Shown one piece after another: positions 31,047 through 35,124 of a stretch of 35,124 nucleotides of DNA (positions are counted from its first letter, which is position 1; every line of letters begins with the position of its first letter). Where the stretch lies: the NCBI RefSeq assembly GCF_000420405.1, contig NZ_ATUW01000013.1:1-35124 (forward strand). Direction: 5' to 3'. The notes beneath the pieces were generated by a model. The model was not told where the DNA came from. It ran no database searches and saw nothing but the letters and a program-made list of their open reading frames with translations. The translations under genes were made by a program, and so were the position numbers. This DNA is from Winkia neuii subsp. neuii DSM 8576 (lineage in GTDB: Bacteria; Actinomycetota; Actinomycetes; Actinomycetales; Actinomycetaceae).

Positions 31047-31679
31047 TTAGGACTCCTTGATTGCGATGGTCTCGATGGTGTTGGCCAAAGTCTCGAAGGA
31101 GTCGATACCTTTTTCTAGGCAGTCGATGATGTCTTTTAGTTTGATGATCTCGACGGGGTCTAGATCTGATTTGAAGAGTTTGGCTAGCAGTTTGCGGTAG
31201 GCTAGGTCGCCTTCGTTTTCGAGGCGGTTGATTTCAACCCAGTAGTCGCGTAGGTCCGAAAGGCCGTTGAGGCGGGGCATGGCCTGGGCTGTTAGTTCGG
31301 AGCAGCGTTGGAGGGCGTCTACTTGGACGGAGAGCTGTTTGGGGAATTCGTCCACTTCGTAGATGACTATTAGGCCGCCGGCCTCGTCTACTTCGTCAAC
31401 GCAGTCGTCGAGGGCGTAGGCCAGCATCTGGATGTCGTCGCGGTCTAGGGGGGTTACGAAAGTTTGGTTGAGTTTGCGGGAGATTTGGTGGGTTAGTTCG
31501 TCTGCGGCGTGTTCGACCTCGTGTAGTTTGTCGCGTAGGGGAGGGCGATCTGCCGGGGCGGCGTGAATGATTTGCGCTAGCAGTTCGGTTGCGTCCTGTA
31601 GGCGCAACGCAGTCTGGGCCATTAGTGCAAAAAATGAATCGTCCGAAGACTTCGACCGTTTGAAAATGCGGTTGAACAT
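31047..31679 (-). CDS. DUF47/PhoU-like phosphate transport accessory protein
   Basis: 210 residues, almost entirely helical, of the DUF47 (YkaA-like) family related to PhoU. These proteins are nearly always encoded beside pit and are thought to regulate the transporter. Family features are the acidic clusters ALDDCVDEVDEAGG (about 89-102) and NRLENEGD (about 154), where PhoU-type proteins bind metals. LKDIIDCLEKGIDSFETLANTIETI at the C-terminus is standard. It is the first gene of the pair and lies 3 nt before the pit start. GGAG about 12 nt before the ATG is a rather distant ribosome binding site. Confidence 0.92.
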   Translation of the reverse strand: MFNRIFKRSKSSDDSFFALMAQTALRLQDATELLAQIIHAAPADRPPLRDKLHEVEHAADELTHQISRKLNQTFVTPLDRDDIQMLAYALDDCVDEVDEAGGLIVIYEVDEFPKQLSVQVDALQRCSELTAQAMPRLNGLSDLRDYWVEINRLENEGDLAYRKLLAKLFKSDLDPVEIIKLKDIIDCLEKGIDSFETLANTIETIAIKES

Positions 31680-32161
31680 GTCGGCCTAAACTCCATTTCG
31701 TTCGCGGTATTGCAATAAAAGCCTAGTTTGAATCTAGGGCGGAAAAACTCAAATAGTCCTAAAAAGCTTCTTCTTTGGCGGGGCGGTCGCGCTATCTTCG
31801 TCGGGTAAATAGCGGTTTACCTTGGAGTTAACAACCGGGTGGTCGCAATAATGTGTGAGGAACAGCACTTATATTTTTTGGCGTTTTGGTCTAAATGTCC
31901 CAAGAAATGCTGCACGCGCAGTTGTGTTTAGGCAGGGGGGGGCGAGTGGGAAGCGCAGAAAAGACGCCGGACCGAGATGCGCCTGTCGGCGCGAAGGCCG
32001 CTCGTAGCGGCTATAAGTGGAGCCCGGGGCAAAACGGTCCGACGCCACCTACAGTCTAACTGGTTAGCGGGTGGAGTGCATGTACCCTGGTGAAGAAGTA
32101 GGCGAGCTGCCCAAAGGGTTAGAAAGCCTCCCTTTGAGTAAAGTTGTGAGATCATAGGCGC
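31680..32161. other. Intergenic region between divergent DUF47 and membrane-protein genes
   Basis: About 480 bases with no convincing gene. It includes an A/T-rich part (31700-31920), a GTTTACC followed by GTTAAC (about 31814-31830) that only weakly recalls the PHO-like sites, and a run of eight G at about 31935. A minus-strand frame at 31928-32236 is Arg/Pro-rich and overlaps a better gene, so I do not call it. Promoters for both flanking genes must lie here, but I see no clear -10/-35 pair. Confidence 0.5.
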
Positions 32162-33022
32162 GTGAGTAAACAGGAAAACGCCGGTACATCCCCTGCGCGC
32201 CCCGGCGGGGGAACGCCTAACGGGGGCCCGCACCAACCGGTTTTTTACCTGACAACTGCCGTGGCCGGCCTCGTTCTGGCGGTTGGCGCGGTAAGCCCGT
32301 TTCCTGTTTTTGCGGCCCTAGTTGCCGTGTTGGTAGCGGGTTTTGCTATCCCGTGGGGTAAGGCGGCTCAGGCGCCCGCGCCACTCGTTTCCTCTACGGT
32401 TGCCCTCGCGGTGTCTTTAGTAACTTTGATCGTAGTCATGTTCACTGACGACTTTTCGTCTGTGCCCGCCTGTTTTTCTTTTGCGCTGCTAGCTACCTTT
32501 TTGGGCGAAATAGCCCGCGGGGCTAAGCGTTCGCGCATGTCCCTCTCGGTAGCGTGTTCCACCACGGGGGCAGCGATCGCTACTGCGGGCTCGTCGTGGG
32601 TGGCGCTAGGGCAAGACCCGCTTTGGCAGTTGATGGCGCTGCCGGTTGGGTTGATTGTCATTGTCGGCTCCAGCGCCGGGATAGTGCGGCGGGGGGTAGC
32701 CCGGGTGGGCGTTTCACTAATCGTTGGAGTTGTTGTTGGCATAATAGCCGCTGTAGCCGTGTCCCATTCCGCGCTTTTGTCGGGCCCGGCCAAGGTGTTT
32801 ATGCCATCTTTGCCTTCCCCATTTTCGTCCCCATACCTACTGTTTCCCGTTTTTAGTGCCGTGCTTGCGTTAGGGGCATTCTTCGTTCAGGGGTTCGTGG
32901 CTGACTTCCGCAGGCTAGACGCAAAACCGGTACCGGCCTCCGCCCTCATCGCGACGGGGCTCATTATGCCACTGGCGATGTCTATCCCCGCGTATGCGCT
33001 AGCTAGGCTTGCCGGCGCCTAG
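32162..33022 (+). CDS. Polytopic membrane protein, unknown function
   Basis: 286 residues. After a hydrophilic Pro/Gly-rich N-terminus (about 1-27) come some seven or eight hydrophobic helices with small loops and few charged residues. Examples are FYLTTAVAGLVLAVGAV, ALAVSLVTLIVVMF, LMALPVGLIVIVGSSAGIV and VGVSLIVGVVVGIIAAVAV. I recognise no transporter signature. The start is a GTG with no clear Shine-Dalgarno, so a leaderless or upstream TTG start remains possible. The FABP-fold gene begins 17 nt after its stop but seems to have its own promoter. Its position beside FABP and YgfZ-like genes gives no direct functional hint. Confidence 0.75.
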   Translation: MSKQENAGTSPARPGGGTPNGGPHQPVFYLTTAVAGLVLAVGAVSPFPVFAALVAVLVAGFAIPWGKAAQAPAPLVSSTVALAVSLVTLIVVMFTDDFSSVPACFSFALLATFLGEIARGAKRSRMSLSVACSTTGAAIATAGSSWVALGQDPLWQLMALPVGLIVIVGSSAGIVRRGVARVGVSLIVGVVVGIIAAVAVSHSALLSGPAKVFMPSLPSPFSSPYLLFPVFSAVLALGAFFVQGFVADFRRLDAKPVPASALIATGLIMPLAMSIPAYALARLAGA

Positions 33023-33027
33023 GCCGG

Positions 33028-33040
33028 TATGGTTGAACTA
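33028..33040 (+). promoter_or_regulatory. Leaderless-type -10 box (TATGGT) at the FABP-fold gene
   Basis: TATGGT (33028-33033) is of TAnnnT form and lies 6 nt before the ATG at 33040, with no Shine-Dalgarno between. This matches the arrangement at 4853-4866. Transcription would start at about the start codon, separately from the upstream gene. Confidence 0.5.
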
Positions 33041-33597
33041 TGTTCACAATTGATGCTGATTTGCCCCGCAATCTTTACCCCCTAGCATGGCTGGTTGGAT
33101 CCTGGCGCGGCTACGGCTCACAGGTGGTTCCCGGTGGCAGTGACCGCATGCTGATTCAAGAGGTCGAATTCGCCCAAGACGGCGACAAGCTAGTACAAAC
33201 CGCAAAAACGTATAGCGCCCAGGCCAAAGAGGGGACTATCCCCGTAACCGCTACGGCTAAGCAGGGGCTTTCTCAGCTCGAGCGGGGTGAACTGGAATGG
33301 CAGGAAACAGCTACCTGGCAGGTGATCTCCATCGACGATCCGGGCTCGGGGCCTGTGAAGGCGCTGGTGCGGGTAGAAACGTCAGGAAGGGCCCAAAGCC
33401 AGGGTGAATGGGATGGGCTGGCCTCTGGGCCTCGTATTTCAATCAAGTTGGCTACGCAGTCGGGGGCCCCGGCTAAAGCCTCACGCATGTTTGGTCTGGT
33501 AAATAGTGAACTGTTCTGGACACAAGATGTAGCCCGCGGCGAGGGCGGAGGAACCGACTTTTCGGGACGCTTAGGGAAGGTGCAGGATGCAGATTGA
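33040..33597 (+). CDS. FABP/nitrobindin-fold (DUF1794) protein lacking any histidine
   Basis: A 185-residue predicted beta-barrel. The N-terminal LYPLAWLVGSWRGYG matches the L..L.GxWxGxG entry of DUF1794/THAP4-like proteins. Strand-forming segments LIQEVEFAQDGDKLVQTAKTY and RISIKLAT follow. Nitrobindins hold ferric heme through a histidine near the C-terminus, but this sequence contains no histidine at all, so heme binding in that way is excluded. It is better compared with the mycobacterial Rv0813c-like FABP branch, whose ligand is unclear. It overlaps the YgfZ-like gene by 11 nt; the same neighbours occur in mycobacteria as I recall them, so the pair may act together. Confidence 0.85.
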   Translation: MFTIDADLPRNLYPLAWLVGSWRGYGSQVVPGGSDRMLIQEVEFAQDGDKLVQTAKTYSAQAKEGTIPVTATAKQGLSQLERGELEWQETATWQVISIDDPGSGPVKALVRVETSGRAQSQGEWDGLASGPRISIKLATQSGAPAKASRMFGLVNSELFWTQDVARGEGGGTDFSGRLGKVQDAD

Positions 33598-34783
33598 GCC
33601 CAAGTTTGCCCCAGCAAGTCTACCTGCCGCATCGCCTCTGCTAGGTGGGCACGCTCCCGGCGGCGGCGTGGACGCGGCCGTTGCGGCCCACTATGGGGAT
33701 CCGGTTGCCGAGCAGTGGGCTCTGCAGGTGGGGGCGGCACTTACTGATCTGTCTCATTTTGGCGTGGTTCGCGTAAGTGGGCCCGATAGGTTGAGCCTGC
33801 TGACAACTTTAGGGTCGCAGGTGGTAACTGACATTGGGGCTTCCTCGCGCGAGTTGTTAATGCTCGATGCCAGCGGGCATATTGCCTTTTCGGCCGGCGT
33901 AATCGATCGTGACCAGGTGGCTTATCTGATCACAGATGCGGGCCGCGCCGCCGAGTTAGCGGACTATATTTTGCGCATGCGTTTCTTGTCCAGGCTTGAG
34001 GTTGAAGTGGCAGGGGATTTGGCTCCTGTCGGCTTTACCTTAGGCGGGCCGTTGCAGCGGGCGCTGGCAGGCGAACTGGTGTGGGAGGATCCGTGGCCTG
34101 GAGTATGCGAAGGTGGGGCCTCCTATGGGCCGGCTGTCGAAGGTGCACCCCGATTCGCGATCTGGCTGGCCCCACGTCAGAAGCTGCAAAATGCCGTGGG
34201 TGCGGCGCTGCAAAAGGCGAATACTGGTTTCCCCCTCGAAACCGAGTTGGGTTACGAGGTGAAGGAACCAGCTCTGGCTGGTATTGCGGCCTGGGAGGCG
34301 TTGCGTATCCAGGCGCACAGGCCGCGTTACGGGCGCGAGGTAGATGCCCGCTCTTTGCCGCACGAATTGGATTGGCTGCGCACGGCTGTTCACCTGCATA
34401 AAGGTTGCTATTGCGGGCAAGAGTCGGTGGCACGCATAGTGAACCTGGGCAAACCGCCGCGCCGGCTCGCCTTTGTGTCGCTGGATGGTTCTACGGACGA
34501 TCTACCTCGGGTGGGAACCGAAATAAAGGCGGACGGAAAGAAGGTAGGTTCGCTAACGTCTGTTGCCCGCCATTGCGAGGACGGCCCCATTGGGTTGGCC
34601 GTGGTCAAACGCGGAGCAAAGAGCGGGCGGGTGGATGTTGGTGGTGTGGCTGGGTTGGTTAGCGAGATTGTCAATTCTGAAGGTAAGGCGGATGTGTCGC
34701 CTACGGAACGGCCGGGGGCGGGGTTGCGTGGTTCTTTGGTGGGCTTGACTGGTGGTCAGAAGGCTGGCTTGGGCTTGGCTTAG
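33587..34783 (+). CDS. YgfZ/GcvT-like folate-binding protein
   Basis: 398 residues of the tetrahydrofolate-binding YgfZ family, related to the aminomethyltransferase GcvT and implicated in Fe-S cluster assembly or repair. The diagnostic YgfZ motif K-G-C-Y-x-G-Q-E is at 272-279 (HKGCYCGQESVARI). The GcvT-like N-terminal half includes LSHFGVVRVSGPDRLSLL, and ELGYEVKEP lies before the motif. A C-terminal Gly-rich tail of about 40 residues is likely disordered. It is not the glycine-cleavage T protein itself, since that lacks KGCYxGQE and no gcvH/gcvP is near. GGAAGGTGCAGG precedes the ATG. It overlaps the FABP gene by 11 nt, so expression is coupled. Confidence 0.93.
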   Translation: MQIEPKFAPASLPAASPLLGGHAPGGGVDAAVAAHYGDPVAEQWALQVGAALTDLSHFGVVRVSGPDRLSLLTTLGSQVVTDIGASSRELLMLDASGHIAFSAGVIDRDQVAYLITDAGRAAELADYILRMRFLSRLEVEVAGDLAPVGFTLGGPLQRALAGELVWEDPWPGVCEGGASYGPAVEGAPRFAIWLAPRQKLQNAVGAALQKANTGFPLETELGYEVKEPALAGIAAWEALRIQAHRPRYGREVDARSLPHELDWLRTAVHLHKGCYCGQESVARIVNLGKPPRRLAFVSLDGSTDDLPRVGTEIKADGKKVGSLTSVARHCEDGPIGLAVVKRGAKSGRVDVGGVAGLVSEIVNSEGKADVSPTERPGAGLRGSLVGLTGGQKAGLGLA

Positions 34784-34803
34784 TTGGCGTATTGGGGGTA
34801 GTA

Positions 34804-34840
34804 AGGCTGCCTTCGCGATGATTGCGGCCTGTGTTTTTTA
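34804..34840 (+). terminator. Likely terminator after the ygfZ-like gene
   Basis: AGGCTGC (34804-34810) pairs with GCGGCCT (34824-34830; one G-T pair), loop of 13, followed by GTGTTTTTTA. Confidence 0.5.
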
Positions 34841-35028
34841 GGTTCTTTGTCGTAACCTTAGTGGCGGCCTTGGGGCGCATAAACCCTTTATCTTAGTGGG
34901 GCTGCCCTTATCCTGCTTTTGGATTTTAAATCCTAGTATTTAGCGTCCTGCCTGCGTAAATGTTGCGTCTGTAGTGGCAAGTCCTGTTGTGGTGGGTGGT
35001 TTTAGGATGCGCAAAGTTTTATGCAATT

Positions 35029-35050
35029 GTAAACTTTTGGCTGTATTGCA
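35029..35050 (+). promoter_or_regulatory. Promoter-like element, second copy of the one before the RHS gene
   Basis: GTAAACTTTTG, three bases (GCT), GTATTGCA: 19 of 22 positions match 13611-13632, differing only in the central three. Its first base lies 48 nt before the GTG at 35077. Confidence 0.55.
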
Positions 35051-35076
35051 GGGTTTACTATGCTTTTGGGGTTGTT

Positions 35077-35124
35077 GTGAGGCTACGTGGGATAAGTGAG
35101 GACGTGTGGGGTCCGGATCAGGAG
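35077..35124 (+). CDS. 5' end of a gene probably paralogous to the RHS protein's N-terminus (runs off right edge)
   Basis: GTG followed by 15 open codons: MRLRGISEDVWGPDQE. The segment I-S-E-D-V-W aligns with I-D-E-D-V-W at residues 8-13 of the RHS protein (MAAVPKSIDEDVWNNN), and both starts lie 47-48 nt after the same upstream element. Sixteen codons alone would not justify a call; the shared promoter-like element and spacing do. The ribosome binding site is weak (GGGGTTGTT). Beyond the window it could be another RHS/YD protein or a different toxin with the same export or docking N-terminus. Confidence 0.5.
   Translation, partial: MRLRGISEDVWGPDQE

Larger units (their letters stand above)
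34784..35076. other. Intergenic region before the right-edge gene
   Basis: About 290 bases with a terminator-like hairpin at 34804-34840, then AT-richer sequence with no gene. The promoter-like element shared with the RHS gene is at 35029-35050. A GTTTACTATGC at 35053-35063 differs by one base from a pstS repeat unit. Confidence 0.6.

Noticed and set aside
31928-32236. 102-codon minus-strand frame
   Set aside because: Arg/Pro/Leu-rich, no ribosome binding site, and it overlaps the start of the polytopic membrane protein gene.

Overview
The window looks like chromosome from a mid-to-high GC Actinobacterium, most likely Actinomycetaceae or a close relative. The reasons are the mixed ATG/GTG starts, at least two genes with a TAnnnT box 6-7 nt before the start codon (leaderless arrangement), tRNA genes without encoded CCA, and neighbourhoods known from actinobacteria: Glu-Asp-Phe tRNAs, ppk1 followed by a mutT1-type Nudix/histidine-phosphatase fusion, and a FABP/DUF1794 gene followed by a ygfZ-like gene. 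The genus cannot be fixed from the sequence alone.

Layout. 1-246: 5' part of a lipoprotein gene on the minus strand. 730-3947: two-gene glycine betaine/osmolyte ABC importer (ATPase with CBS tail; permease fused to binding protein). 4041-4661: terminators, a small tandem repeat and minus-strand tRNA-Glu, tRNA-Asp and tRNA-Phe. 4866-8269: MscS-type channel with a long charged tail, MsrB, and an endonuclease/exonuclease/phosphatase-fold protein. 8463-10785: small GlsB-like membrane protein, an unrecognised 494-residue protein (minus) and a small lipoprotein. 10903-13107 (minus): glycerophosphodiester phosphodiesterase and an MFS transporter. 13658-20666: a 1794-residue RHS/YD-repeat protein followed by two paralogous membrane proteins that look like immunity genes. 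20738-20810: tRNA-Lys. 21065-31679: a phosphate block (unknown protein, PPK1, MutT1-like, PstSCAB, then convergent Pit and its DUF47 partner). 32162-34783: membrane protein, FABP-fold protein and YgfZ-like protein. 35077-35124: first 16 codons of a gene cut by the right edge.

How it fits together. The left part is osmotic and oxidative stress: betaine import, pressure-relief channel, methionine sulfoxide repair. The 21-32 kb part takes up phosphate with high affinity (Pst) and low affinity (Pit) and stores it as polyphosphate (PPK1). An 11-bp direct-repeat array resembling a PhoP-binding PHO box precedes pstS. GDPD plus MFS may add glycerophosphodiesters as another phosphate source.

The most unusual part is 13.6-20.7 kb. 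The RHS protein has the PxxxxDPxGL cleavage-type motif and then about 300 residues with no toxin family I recognise. It overlaps by 17 nt the first of two mosaic, AT-richer paralogs. A remnant of the RHS C-terminal codons sits at the start of the second paralog, so the toxin-tail/immunity cassette has been duplicated. The RHS upstream region and the extreme right edge share a promoter-like element at the same distance from a start codon, and both predicted N-termini contain I-[D/S]-E-D-V-W. A second member of the same family therefore probably begins at the right edge. The core of that element is also found, inverted, in the pstS PHO-like box, which raises the possibility of phosphate-responsive toxin expression.
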